Shown here piece by piece: positions 24,121 through 36,800 of a stretch of DNA of 64,000 bases (position 1 is the first letter of the stretch; each line of letters opens with the position of its first letter). The stretch lies in assembly GCA_019454045.1 (NCBI GenBank), contig SKCR01021097.1, positions 1-64,000 on the forward strand. The letters run 5' to 3'. The DNA comes from Zanthoxylum bungeanum (lineage: Eukaryota > Streptophyta > Magnoliopsida > Sapindales > Rutaceae). Under the pieces are notes generated by a model. It saw only the letters and a program-made list of their open reading frames with translations, was not told where the DNA came from and ran no database searches. The position numbers and the translations under genes are program-made.

Positions 24121-27100
24121 CGTATGTATGGTTTTTTTTTTTTTTTTTTGTAATAAGCTATGGGAAATATGATTTTTTAAAAAAATAAATTCTTAAAAAA
24201 CATACATGTAAGTAGAGACATACATGAACCCACTCCACCAATAATTTTTTTTAAAAGATTAATGAGAAGTTCATTAATTAATAACATCACACAAAATATA
24301 AAAAAAAAACAGTCATTTGAGCTCAGAAGCAATAGGAATAATTTAATTGTGCTTGGTTCTCATTTTTATTGAGGTGAGAATGAGGGGAGTATGGTACTGA
24401 GTATGAGCAGAGAAAGAGATTGAACATTTAATATAAATGATCTTATTTGATTCAAAATTATATACCATGAGTTTGAGTTTTGTATAAAAATATTACATGC
24501 AATTCCATCAATAATCACGAATGAAAATCTAATATATTTATTATGAATATAAAAATCATGTCATGATCTAAAAACTATATGGTTAAAAGGCATAACAATA
24601 CTCTTGAAAGTCTAGCAACTTAATCACTTACTAAAAATTTGAAAGCCCAACAACTAATTAACCTTATGGATTTTTACATGGAAAATGAATAAATAGTTCA
24701 AGGTTAATCAAATAATTGATATTTATTTCATCTCATGGTTGTCCCTAATTTTCATTAAAGGTAAATTTGACTTTATACAAGTGAGTATGAATATCTATCA
24801 TTCTCATATTTTAAAAGAAAATGGATTATAAAGAATTGAGAGTGAATGATCTTTAACTATTCACTTTTATAAAATACAAACTAAATAATAGAATGACTAT
24901 TTTTTTTTTGCTCGTTCTTCTTGAAAATTACAAATTTAACATAACTTAATACTCACTTGTAAACTTAATAATATAAAATAATTTGTGCATTATAATCAAT
25001 TTTTATAATTTTACCCTACCTAAATTTCGAATCATTTGATGCCTTGATGGCATCACTCCTGATAGTGGGGAGGCATTAACTCACTCCACCAACCACTCTA
25101 CCAAAGATAACCCTTTTGAATTGAGAGAGCATAATTGAGACAATTTGGATATTTATGGTAATTTCAACTTAATTATTATGATTCGAAAATTAAAACGAGA
25201 TTAGAAATAATTTTTATTTCGATTTTTAATCAAAATAAGATCAAAAATGACAAATTTTGATTTGTTCCGTAACTTTAGTTGTCAACATATTAACTTGTAT
25301 AATAATATAGTCGCTACTGACGATTATAGAGTCGATCTTGGCCATAGACGAATTATAATTTCAAAATAACTTAATAGTTAAGGATCTCGATTTTTTTTAA
25401 TCATAATATTATGATATTGTCAACCGCCTCAAAGTATGGAAATCGTCTTAGGTCCCGAGTATGTCTGGATCGGCTCTGGACACCTATTTTTATTTTATAA
25501 AGCAACAATTTCATGGTTCTTTGAATATTGTTCCCGTCGGCCGCCACCAATATTTGACTAAAATACTAAACAGTGTGGACTCCGTCGTAACGAGCAACAC
25601 TTTAATTAAATTTTACATCGTTAAATTAAAAATTCTAAAATAAAAAATATTGGAACTCCTTTTTTATAAATTAAAAAATCAACAATAAAACTAAATTCAA
25701 AATATAGGAAAGATTTAAGACCCAAATAATGTATTGATTCAGCTTACGACTCCAATGATGTTGGCAGTGATTCACTGTAAGTGATTCAGCACATTATAAA
25801 AAAAAAAGTGTGCAAGTAAATATGTTAAATATGGCGTGTGATTTTTTTAATGGGTTATTAAAATATGGATGATAGGAACTTAATCTCATTGATAATTTTC
25901 AACATCATCACTAATTTTTAGTGGATACTTTTTTTTTTTTTTAATTTCATATTATTAAATTACAAATCATAAGTTTTAAAATAAATAACATGATCAATGT
26001 ATTTTGACAAAAAAATATATGTAAAAAATGACTCTTATATTTTTTTTAATAATTTAACCTAACGGCAACCTAATTCCCATCACACCCACGTGAGCGGGGT
26101 TCAAACTCTAGGTCTCTTGTTTTCAACACTGGAGATTTTACCAAATCAACTAGATGACACCCACAAAAAAAAAATGAATATTATATTTATAAGTTGTTGA
26201 TTAACCCTTTTCAAATATTCATATTTTCATTATTCGAACTACAAATCACAATCTGTAAAATGTTACATAAAATTAACATTCATACCTAACATTTTTAGTC
26301 ATCTCTTAAATTGAGAATTCTGAAAGGTAAAAATAGTCCCAAAATTACTATATTACCATAATACAAATGTAGAAAATGTGAATGTGCTCAGAAAATTGTA
26401 AGAATCCTTACATTCTTATAAAAAAATGTGATTGTCCTTATAAAAAAATGTGATTATTATTGTAAATTTTATATCATCCTTACAAAAATGTGACTATACT
26501 TACAAAAAAAATAACTTTCCTAATAAACATGTGACTGTCCTTATAAAAAAATATGCATATCCTTACAATAATATGTCCGTTCTTATAAAAAATGTAATTG
26601 TTTTTATTAAATAAAAGTTCAACCATTGCACAAATAAATTATTGTGAACAATTAAATTTTAACCATTCACGCATGAACATCAATTTTTTTTTTAATTATT
26701 GTGTTTAAAATAAAAATTAATGTTGTAATAGAGATGGGTAAAATAGGAATATAAATGTGTATAAAATTAACTTAGGATTAATGTTTGGAGTAATTAGGAA
26801 GAATCTACAAATATTGTGATTAATTAAAGAACTAATTAAGTGTTTTGAAATAATTTATGATGTAAATGGCTTTTTAATAATTTTCAATTTTCAATTTCCA
26901 AAAACACAAACTTAGATTTCATTTAATTCCAAATAGATTATAATGCTATAAGTAGAATAATAATAGATCCAAAGCAATCACCAATTTAAGTAAATCAATG
27001 TCGTCCAACAATCTGATATTTGGTAAATAGATGCAGTTATGATCTGTATTGCAATATAAAATATAATAATCTTTAATATTATTGTCAAAATTACTATTTA

Positions 27101-27636
27101 CGAATTATATATGGTCATATATTTATACTATTAACTTTTTTTTTTAAGTTACAGTTTCTCTCACCACAATATTAAAATGACCCTAATTGCTTTTGAGATT
27201 TTGAAAAGATTAAAATAATATTTTTAATGCTGATTTTTTATTATTAAATTGATAAAATATATAAATATATCAAAGCATAGAGATTTATCAAACATTAAAT
27301 TCGAAAATATATTCTCACCAATATAATAAAAAAAAAAAAAAATTTTATCTAAAAAGAATACGTCCCATAAACCTTACCGACGCCCTCAACTCAACATATA
27401 TTGGGTGGCTTCAACAATTTTGTTGCTGCCTAAAATGATTTGTTGGCTTGTTTAATTTAATCTTTAAAATCTCTCTTAAAAAAATTAAAATTTTTAAGTT
27501 GAAACAGAAGGTTAATTGGGCTGGTTCGTGGGCTTAGATATTGCATAGCCCACTTGAACCCGGCTGGCCCTTGGTAGCAAGCGTCGGCTGGCGTAATTTC
27601 ATTCGGCTTATTTATTTGCCATGTCCGTGAAATAAG
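24121..27636. other. AT-rich intergenic region, no gene seen
   Basis: No coding region, RNA gene or bounded transposon was recognised. It contains several A/T homopolymers and the short-repeat tract listed at 26380-26620. Confidence 0.45.
26380..26620 (+). repeat. Degenerate short tandem repeat, about 25-30 bp
   Basis: About eight imperfect copies of a unit like TCCTTATAAAAAAATGTGAT follow one another with variable spacing. There is no coding potential. Confidence 0.6.
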
Positions 27637-28052
27637 AAATTATCTAACCATCACAGATTCTTTTATAATGAAATTGCATCATCTCTAGTTTGTAGTTTGT
27701 ATCAACAAGTCATTTTTCCGTTAACAACCTCATGAAGATATTTCTGTCAAATCACCATATTGTAGTGACTTATTAATATAAAATCGAAATGTTATGAAGT
27801 ACATTGACATTATCACAGTTCTTTTATAATATAGAGATAAATCTAAATAATAATAATAATAATTTTTAATTTAATAATAATTCATATAATTATGTAAAAT
27901 AAATTCATATGATCATTAAATTGAAAACGCACAAAATTTAATATTTCAAACTTCTCATTTTTTTTTTTGTAGCGTGAGAAATGTTTTAGTTGTGATATTT
28001 CTAATGGATGTGCGTGGGGAGTTATGAAGCAATCATTCGATTATAAATGATT
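27637..28052 (+). mobile_element. Partial copy of the foldback element at 28062
   Basis: This segment reads like the left arm (AAATTATCT, then CCATCACAGATT) and central part (AATATTTCAAACTTCTCA) of the complete element next to it, in the same orientation, but has no right arm. The complete copy appears to have inserted into or beside it, at ATTATTATA. Confidence 0.55.
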
Positions 28053-28061
28053 ATTATTATA

Positions 28062-28863
28062 GGAAATTATCTCTAAACCACTTTAGGTTTGAGAAAAATA
28101 CATGTAACCACCACAGATTTCTGACAATGATATTGCACCATCTCTGATTTGTGTTGTGTATTAATACGCCACTTTTCAGTTAACGATGTTAAGTGAATGA
28201 TGATGTCATAATGGTATTTTTGTCCAACCACTATATTGTAGTGGCTCTTGAATACAAAATCAAAATGTTAGGAGGTGCATTGGCATTATTACAATTCTTT
28301 GGTGGTATAGAACTAATATATGAAAAATAAAAAATAAAAAATAAATAATAATAATAATAATAATAATAATATAATAATAATAATAATAATAATTTTATAT
28401 TTAATAATAATTCATATAATTATATAAAATAAATTCATATTATCATTAAATTGAAAATGCACAAAATTTAATATTTCAAACTTCTCATTTTTTACAGTAG
28501 CGTGCGACTATTCTAATTGTGATAGAATCATTCAATTATAGAGGTTTATTATTATTATTATTATTGTTGTTGTTGTTGTTGTTGTTATTTTTATTTTATT
28601 TTTAGATATTAGTTCTACACCACCAAAGAATTGTGATAATGTCAATGCACCTCATAACATTTCGATTTTGTATCAATGAGCCATTACAATATAACGATTT
28701 TACAAAAATATTATTCTGACGTCATCATTCACTTAATACCGTTAACGGAAAAGTGGTTCATTGATACAAAATATAAACCAGATGTGGTGCAGTATTATTA
28801 TCAAAATTCCATAGTGGTTACATGTATTTCTCCCAAACCTAAAGTGGTTCAGAGATAATTTTC
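28062..28863. mobile_element. Foldback MITE, 802 bp, with arms of roughly 280 bp
   Basis: The left arm (GGAAATTATCTCTAAACCAC, onward to near 28345) is the inverted complement of the right arm (about 28580-28863, ending GTGGTTCAGAGATAATTTTC). Flanks are ATTATTATA (28053-28061) and ATTATTTTA (28864-28872), a 9-bp duplication with one mismatch, which fits Mutator-like mobilisation. The interior has (AAT)n microsatellite tracts at about 28344-28395 and a (TTG)n/(TTA)n tract near 28550-28590. It does not encode a protein. Confidence 0.72.
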
Positions 28864-30431
28864 ATTATTTTATATATACCGATATACACGGATCATTAAT
28901 TATGCAATCCGTTTAATATATTTTTCTTAAATATATGACGAATCTTGTATAAATCGGTTAGGTCCGGTTTAAGGTTGGAACCGTAATTTATTAATTTTTT
29001 TATAAAATAAAAAAATTTAAAGTGTTATAAAATAATAAAAATTAAAAATTTACTAACACATACATTGATGATTGATGGAAAATTAGAAAATGTAAAATTA
29101 ATTTATTTATTATTTTCAAAAAAGAGAGTTTTTACTTAATTAAGCTGCTTACGTATCCTCTTGGAGTGTAGAGGAATCAAAACTCATGTAATTATGTTAC
29201 ATTTTATTTTTAATAATTTACCCTATTTATATTTTATTCATCCTTATCCGGGGAAGGCGGTCCGGTTATTGATCCTTCTATATTAGTTGTATATGTGTTA
29301 TCACATAAATCTTCGAATGTTTCCGACTGATTTTCTTACTAACGACGATCCGCCCTACACCAATCGTCAAGACACGTTTGAGCTTCAAACGTCTCTGATT
29401 TCAACCTTGATTTGCTATCATCAAGAATATTACCACCCGTACTAAAAGCCTGCTAAACGGAGACAATAATTGAATATATGAGAAATTGAGAGAGGAAAGA
29501 GAATAAATTGTTTGTAATTTTGGAAAATGAATTAAGAGGATATTTATAGATTTTTTTTTGATTTTTTGTGATGCCTAAAATTCTCTCAAAATATAGTTGT
29601 TAAGATGGTAATTAAGAGAATTCTATAATTTTATATTATTTTTATTAATTTAAAATTAAAAAAGAAAATTGAAAGAGCCGTCAGGCTTAAAATTTTTGAG
29701 CCTAACTATTTTAACCATTTGAATCGTTAGCCATTATGGTTAAACGGTTCAACTGTAACGGTTATTTTTAAATTGTTATGGTTGAACTATAACGATTAAC
29801 AACCAACCGCCTAAACCGTCAGTTGGTTTCACTCCAACCGTATTGAACCGGACGAGTCCGGTCCGGTTATGATTTGACGTTCAGTTGGCAGTCAATGATT
29901 CACAGTTCAGTTAATTAACGATTTAGTTATGATTTGAAACCGTAATCATGTGCATGAATATTATGCGGACGTATATTATTTTTGACAACCTATTTAAATA
30001 ATAGAATCTCAAATTTTAATTGAAATTCAAGATTTTGTACCGTTCAATATGAGATTTAGAATTATTTTTATTTTTAATAAAAAATCAAATCAAAATTTGA
30101 GATTTTAAATCATTTAATTTAGGATTTGAGAAGATTTTTCATCTTGATTAAAAAATCAAACATTTTTCACTTAAATTAACAATTTGATGATAATTCCGGA
30201 AAATAAAGAAAAGAAAACATTTTGATGGAATCAAACATTGGAAATATTTGAGGTGTCAAAACTAAAGATAATGAAAAATAAAATCTATCAAAGAATAAAG
30301 TGAGAAAACTGAATTGGTAGCTAATTAAATAAAAGGAAGCCAAAGTAGAAGTAGAAAACTCTCATGTGAACTAAAATTTAGATTTCCGAAATTAGCCTTA
30401 CAGTTTAGAAAATATTCCGTTATGGTCCTAT
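28864..30431. other. Intergenic DNA with hAT remnant
   Basis: AT-rich. GGTCCGGTTTAAGG near 28970 and GAACCGGACGAGTCCGG near 29850 look like the subterminal parts of an old hAT element around the transposase remnant listed below. Exact ends were not recognised. Confidence 0.4.
29339..29452 (-). pseudogene. hAT transposase C-terminal dimerisation domain remnant
   Basis: The minus strand reads QAFSTGGNILDD, then SRLKSETFEAQTCLDDWCRA, then two stop codons. Phrases of the form AFS(T/S)GGR-LD...SL--ETVEAL-C--DW are typical of the extreme C-terminus of plant hAT transposases. No upstream BED or DUF659 part was found nearby. It is a fragment from a family different from the hAT in the ALKBH10-like intron. 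Confidence 0.75.
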
Positions 30432-30440
30432 CCACTCACT

Positions 30441-30621
30441 GAGTAAAACTTTGGTGCAACAGTGGCATGGATGACGTGGTACCACCAACCAATTAAAAAC
30501 TAACATGTTTAATTTTTTTCCTATTTTTTAGTTGTTTTTTGACTTTTTAGCACGCGTGGCAAATGATGATTGACTTATTGCATGGATGACGTGGTACCAC
30601 TGTTGCACCAAAGATTTTCTC
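30441..30621. mobile_element. 181-bp MITE with 9-bp target duplication, upstream of the ALKBH10-like gene
   Basis: The left end is GAGTAAAACTTTGG followed by TGCAACAGTGG; the right end is its inverted complement with two mismatches (25-bp inverted repeats). It is flanked by CCACTCACT at 30432-30440 and 30622-30630. Inside, GCATGGATGACGTGGTACCA occurs twice in direct orientation. The 9-bp duplication indicates a Mutator-like origin. It ends about 260 bp before the start codon of the plus-strand gene, so it lies in or near the promoter. Confidence 0.85.
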
Positions 30622-30630
30622 CCACTCACT

Positions 30631-30883
30631 CAATCAACTAGAAGCTCACAAACACAAACTCTCTCTCTGTCTCTCTCTTTAAAGACCACAGGCAGAGAGA
30701 TGCAAGAAAAAGATTTTTTGTTTTTGTAATTTGCAGGCGAGGCCAGCCACCATTTAAGAGACTAAAAATTCAATTACATTGATGCGTGTTCCATAAGCCA
30801 AACCCTAGATCTCTCCAAGATCTTGGATCTCTAAAAAAAAGTTACAATTTTGGAGCGCGCGTGTTTAATTAATTTAAAAAAAA
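30631..30883 (+). promoter_or_regulatory. Promoter-proximal region and probable 5' leader of the ALKBH10-like gene
   Basis: It contains a CT-rich tract (ACTCTCTCTCTGTCTCTCTC, about 30658-30680), a common feature of plant core promoters and leaders. No TATA box of standard form is evident. The leader ends in a short A-run directly before the ATG at 30884. Confidence 0.35.
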
Positions 30884-33800
30884 ATGGAAATGCCTGAGAA
30901 AATGGCGGTGGCGGACGATCCGTTCGGCATGTGGTTGCGCGGCGAGTTTGCCGCGGCGAATGCGATTATCGACGCCTTGTGTCATCACTTGCGTGTGATT
31001 GGGGAGCCCTGGGAATATGATTTCGTCATCAATTGCATTCAGCAGAGGAGGTGTAATTGGAACTCGGTGCTTCATTTGCAGCAGTATTTTTCTGTTAGTG
31101 AGGTGATGTCGGCGTTACAACAAGTCGCTTGGAGGAAACAACAAAGGGTTTTTGATCATCATAATCTTCAGTTTAATAGAACTAAGAAATCCAGTTTTGT
31201 TAAGAAGGATTTTCATTATAATCGTACCTCTTTCGATTCCAATTCTTCAGCTTCCGATGATAAAAAATGTAACATTTTTTCCTCCTTTTTTTTGCTATAT
31301 TTGCATTTTTTTTTTGGCTATGGTGTTTCTCTTTAGGAAAGTGGAAATTTGTTTTAGTTAGTTTTAATTTAGTTTCTGGGCACATATGGTAACCATATTT
31401 TAACGAACTTCATTGCAATTTTTATTTTAGTTCTACGTTTATAGTTTACGAGGAATTATCATTATTTCATTGTACGATGGTGTTGGAGCAGATGCTGTTG
31501 TGAAAGCCCATGAAGATGAAAGCGCAAAGAGTTTAGGAAATTCGGAAATCACTACAGTTGACAATGCTGAACCTAAAGCTGAGGCACTGGATGATGGGTG
31601 CTCTCCAATCCCGAAAGGTATGCTATTTTCTTTTATTTTCTTTTTGGCTTGGGTGATGGAGGAGTTCGGCTTTTCGGATGTTTTTTTTTAGCAATTCTCA
31701 TTTAGAGTTCCTTTGCCATTTTGATAGGGATAAATTGTTGGTTTATCTTCATTATACAATGTGATGTATGTGTGCATAAACCTAATACTCTCCCACGTCT
31801 TCTGATAATAGACTGTTGTTGGGCATAATGATTTAGTTTTCAACTTGTATTATTTTTGTACTTACTTGGATCTTATATCACGTTCCTCTAGAGAATGATT
31901 CACATTCCGTCCAAAATCAGAATGAAAAGCAGAATTGTTCTATGGCTGCAAAAACTTTTGTTGGTATAGAGATGGTGGATGGCAAGATGGTAATGTGAAT
32001 TTATTGTATAAAATGTTACTGTTTTTCTTGCTTTTCTACTTTTAACCTCTGCATATTTTCATCTTTAAGGTTAATGTGGTCGAAGGACTGAAATTGTATG
32101 AAGAAGTATGTAGTAATTCAGAAGTTTCAAAACTGGTTTCATTGGTTGATGATTTGAGGGCTGCAGGGAAAAGAGGACAAATTCAAGGCAAGCTCACTGA
32201 CTATTTCATTTTCTTTTTCTTTTTATAAATCCGAGGAACTGATTCTCTCTTATGTCCCTGGCACTTTCATTGAACTGTATATGATCCTCAAAAGGGTTTT
32301 GTTTCCTTGGAATTTGACATTATTTTTCTCAATGTCAACCAATGGTTATTACTTATTAGAATCATCTAAGAGGAACATATGCATCCATGGTTCAATAGCG
32401 GCATAGTCTATTAAGTCTTAAACTGGAGGTCAGTCCTGCTTGTGTTTGGTTAAACATGGCATATCTAGTCGTAATTTGACTGGTATTACAGAGCCATACA
32501 TCCTTCTAGTTACTACTTACTACTCTGCTATAGCACAAAGACTAAGCAGTTTTAGTAAATAAGGATTATGAAAATGCGTATATGATAGTGATGCTTTGTG
32601 GTTAAACCATAGTTTAAAAACTCCACCTCCCAGCCATGGCGCGTCCTGGCTGTCGCCTCAGACCAAGTTTTCAATAGGACCGTCTCATGACCATTGTTTT
32701 AAAAAGCGGTTGAGGGCGCGGCAACGGCTTCGGTTTTCCCAAGGCGGCCGCCTCACTATGTGTGAGGCGGCCGCCTCGATTTGGCGTGAGGCGGCTTAAG
32801 GCGGCCGCCTCACTCACAATACTTTTTTTTTTTTTTTTTTTTAATTTTTTATTGATCTATCATGTTTCTGCCAAGTTTCCTCAAATAATTTGTAGCTGTA
32901 TAATATATGGACCCCAAAATGACTCATAGAAGAAACACAATTATTGAATACAATTTTTCAGATATTGAAAGTTTAAATTTCTGTTGCTATTTTATGTAAT
33001 TAAAATTTCAAAAAAAAAAAAAGGAAATATATATAAACACACACTTTATACAAAAATAAACAATTCCAAATCTTGTCAAATAAATTGAATGTAGATCTGT
33101 CTTCCAACCAACATTGGCTAGCTATTTGGAGTCTAATAATATTTTTTATATAACAAATTCATATAATTATTTATTTATTTATTTATTTATTTTCCTTCTA
33201 AATTAATCAATAATAGTTCTAGAAAGAATAGACTGCATCAATTAATTAACAAGTTGGTTGGAATCATTTATGTAAAGATTCTTCAATATAAGGTTAGGGA
33301 TTTGCAAAGATTTGCTTTATCCTCGAGGCGCCCGCCTCGCCGCCTCGAGGCGGTCCGCCTCGCGCCTCAATGGCCGGCCGCCTCGAGGCGCCGCCGTGTA
33401 TTTTTAAACATTGCTCATGACGTCTCGAGTCGAGGCTGTTTGAGGCGGGCGCCTCAACCCGAAAGCCCCCAAAGTTACTATTTTTAAAAGAAAATAATAA
33501 AATATATATATAAGGGAACTGAAAGTAGGGACAAAGAGTCTCAACTGAAGCTTCTTTATAGACCAAAAAGGTACAGAAAATAAAATTTTCAATTTTTTTT
33601 CCCGATAGTGTTGTTAACCATGTTGACAGAGTAGGTTGACCTCGATGCTTAGCCAAAAATGGCAAAATAATTATTATCTTTAAAAATAATCAACATTTAC
33701 TATTATAGTTATTTATAATTATAATTTGTTATTAATATGCAGGATGACACTTCATATCCACATTTCATGCTATTAGACACAAATGATAGCCTATTTAGAG

Positions 33801-36800
33801 ATTAACGGTCATTTTTTTCTTGAACCTATTTTATTATATATATATATATAATTTTTTTTTTTTTTGATTGATGCTTTTATGTATTAGTTGTTATGAATTT
33901 GTTGTAGATGATTTATTTTAATGCTTTTAGTTTTTTTCGGTGTTCGGATTGAGGCTGTAACCTCGATCGCCTTGAGGCTGCCCACCTCACACCGCATACC
34001 GAGTTTTCGAACCTTGGGTTAAACTACATATTTTGAAGAACCTGATATTATCTAGATCAGTGTTCTAAAACGCGCTAGGCGCTAGTCGGGCGGCGACCCA
34101 GCGCCTAGCGCCTAGGGCGCCTAGGCGGGGCCTAGGCAATTAGTCGGCAGACAGTTAAAAATATAATATTTTCCAACATCATAATTCATAAATAATCCAA
34201 ATCATATAAATTCAATCAAAATGTAATAAACATAAAACCATTAATCAAACTCAATCAACCACATAATGATATAAAATATCATTTAATTAAGTTCATGTTC
34301 ATCATCCTATAACAAAGTTGAACTACACTAAATATCTAATTCTTCATCTAATTCGAACTCATCATCTTGAAGTTCTTCATCAGAATCAAAATCATCTTCA
34401 TCAAGTTCTCTGTATTCAATATTTCTGGCACTTTTTCGAGGTTGTAATATATCATCAGCCCCAGATGCTTGTCCAACCATCCTCCAAGTAAGCCCTGAAC
34501 CGGGCTCTACTTCTTCATCATCACCATAGTCACCACCCTCAACGATCCATCCTTGTGCATCAGTAGCATCTTTGGCTTCTAATACATCAACTTTCAAATC
34601 CTTCTCCCTTTTGCGTTTGTTCTTCAACTTGACATTAAAGGAAACATAGACAAGATTGTTTAATCGATTCACATCTAGTCTATTCCTTTTCTTCGTGTGA
34701 ATCTACATAAATAATTTAAATAAATCAATTAATATTAATAATTACAAAATAAAATAATCAAAATTTAGCTAATGTTAAATATTTACCCCCTCAAAAGTGC
34801 TCCAATTCGTTCACACCCGGATGAACTAGTGGTTAATGACAATATCCTTTTTGCCATTTTTAGCAAGTTCGTTGTATGATGTCCATATATACGCCACCAT
34901 GAAACTACAAATGAACATAAATAGTTTGAATGAAATATAAGATTTTTTTGTATATTTTGCAAAATAATTCAAATGAATACTTTGTTTTTACCTGGATTAA
35001 AAACATCAATCGATACCCGATATGCTTTTACCCCCACTTCTTTACCAAAAGCTTATTCTTTTGCTTTGTACGAAGCCAACTCCTCATTTATCACCTTACT
35101 CTGCATGCCAATGTCATTGGGGAAGAAAGCCTCCACAACCGTAAATACTGCATCCATTACTTTCACATCGTACTCGATACTTGAATCCTTATAGTAGTAG
35201 TAAGGATTTAAAAGATAAGCAACACAATGTAATGGAGTATCAAGCCGCCCTTCAATTTTACTATCAATAATCTCCAAGATTGGCCGATAATTATTCTCAA
35301 TATTGTTCAATGCATCATTGATCTCTTCTTTTGCAATCTTTAGCTCTCCATAAACAAACCCCATGGATGGCTTTCTATCCCTATCAACTAATCTAAGCAC
35401 TCTCACCAAAGGTGCAAACACCTTCAAACATTGGGTCACCCCATTCCAAAAAGAGATACTCATCACCGTGGCAAATGCAGCTTTCCCTTTAGCTTGCTTC
35501 GACCATATGCACTCATCCCATTCCGCGCTAGTAAACATTGTTCGCAAACTTTCTTTTTTCTCGATCAAACTTTGTAAGGATAAGAAAGCTGAAGCAAACC
35601 TAGTTACTCCCGGTCTGACTATGTCCCTCTGTTTTGTAAACGATCTCATCATGGACAAAGTCTTGTGATGGGCATACACGAAAATGGTGAAAGCCTTGGC
35701 ACTATCAATGGTTTTCTTGTATCTCGGCAATTTCCCAATACTTTCAAGCATTAGGTTGATGGTGTGAGTAGCACATGAACTCCAAAAAATATTTGGCATC
35801 TTCGCCTTCAACAACTTTGCCGCAGCCATATTGTTCGAGGCATTGTCTGTTACAACTTGAACCACATTTTCCGCCCCCACTTGTTCAATGCCCGTCATCA
35901 CATACTCATAAATGTGCTCCGCAGTATGCGCCACATCAGAACTTTCCTTGGAAGAAAGAAAAGTGGTGCCTATTGTGCAATTAACACACAAATTCATTAT
36001 GCTTCTCATTTTCCTATCACTCCAAGCATCTGTCATGATAGAACACCCGTTCTCCATCCACTCATTCTCATGTAGTTTCAGGAAATCTTTAACACTTGCA
36101 ACTTCCTCTTTCAACAATGGTTCCCTCAACTCATATTGGCTAGGACCTTTGAAACCCGGTCCAAATTGACCAACTACTTCCATCATCGCTATCCAACTGT
36201 CATTGTCAATAGCATTGAAAGGAATACCGGATTCATACACCCACTTAGCAACAAATCGCTTGACATTATGCGTATTTTCTTTAAAAAGCGCTTCATTAAT
36301 ACTTTGTTGCCGCATTGTTTTACCATCACTAGCTGATAAATCAGGAGGGGTTGCCACTGTCCACCTAGCTAAAGGGCCGCGATGTCGTGGGGGTCTTGAA
36401 TCTAACCCTTCTTCTATTTCACGAATTTCTTCTTCTTCTTCATCGCCCCCAATATTAACTCCTTGCCTTATCTCACTAACATGTCCGTCTTTTCTTTTCT
36501 TTTTATTCCTTGCCTTCAAAATGGCTTGTCTACACTTCTCTTGATCTTCTTTACTGGACTTTGGACAGTTTGCAACATTCCCCGATATATGCCCAATATG
36601 TTCTTTCATTCTATAAACTCCTCCGGAAAAATTTTTAGAACACAACTTGCATTTCACTTTATCCAAGTTATTCGGATCCACTAAAGCCCCATACTCCCAT
36701 CCAACATCATTTGAATTCCGTTTAAGAACGAGACTACACTCCGAATTAGAAGCTGCGGAAGAAGAAGCCATGTCCTATCCTATATAGTATAAATCAATAA

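Noticed and set aside
35363..36684. Plus-strand open frames of 66-113 codons
   Set aside because: They are antisense shadows of the hAT transposase exon on the minus strand.
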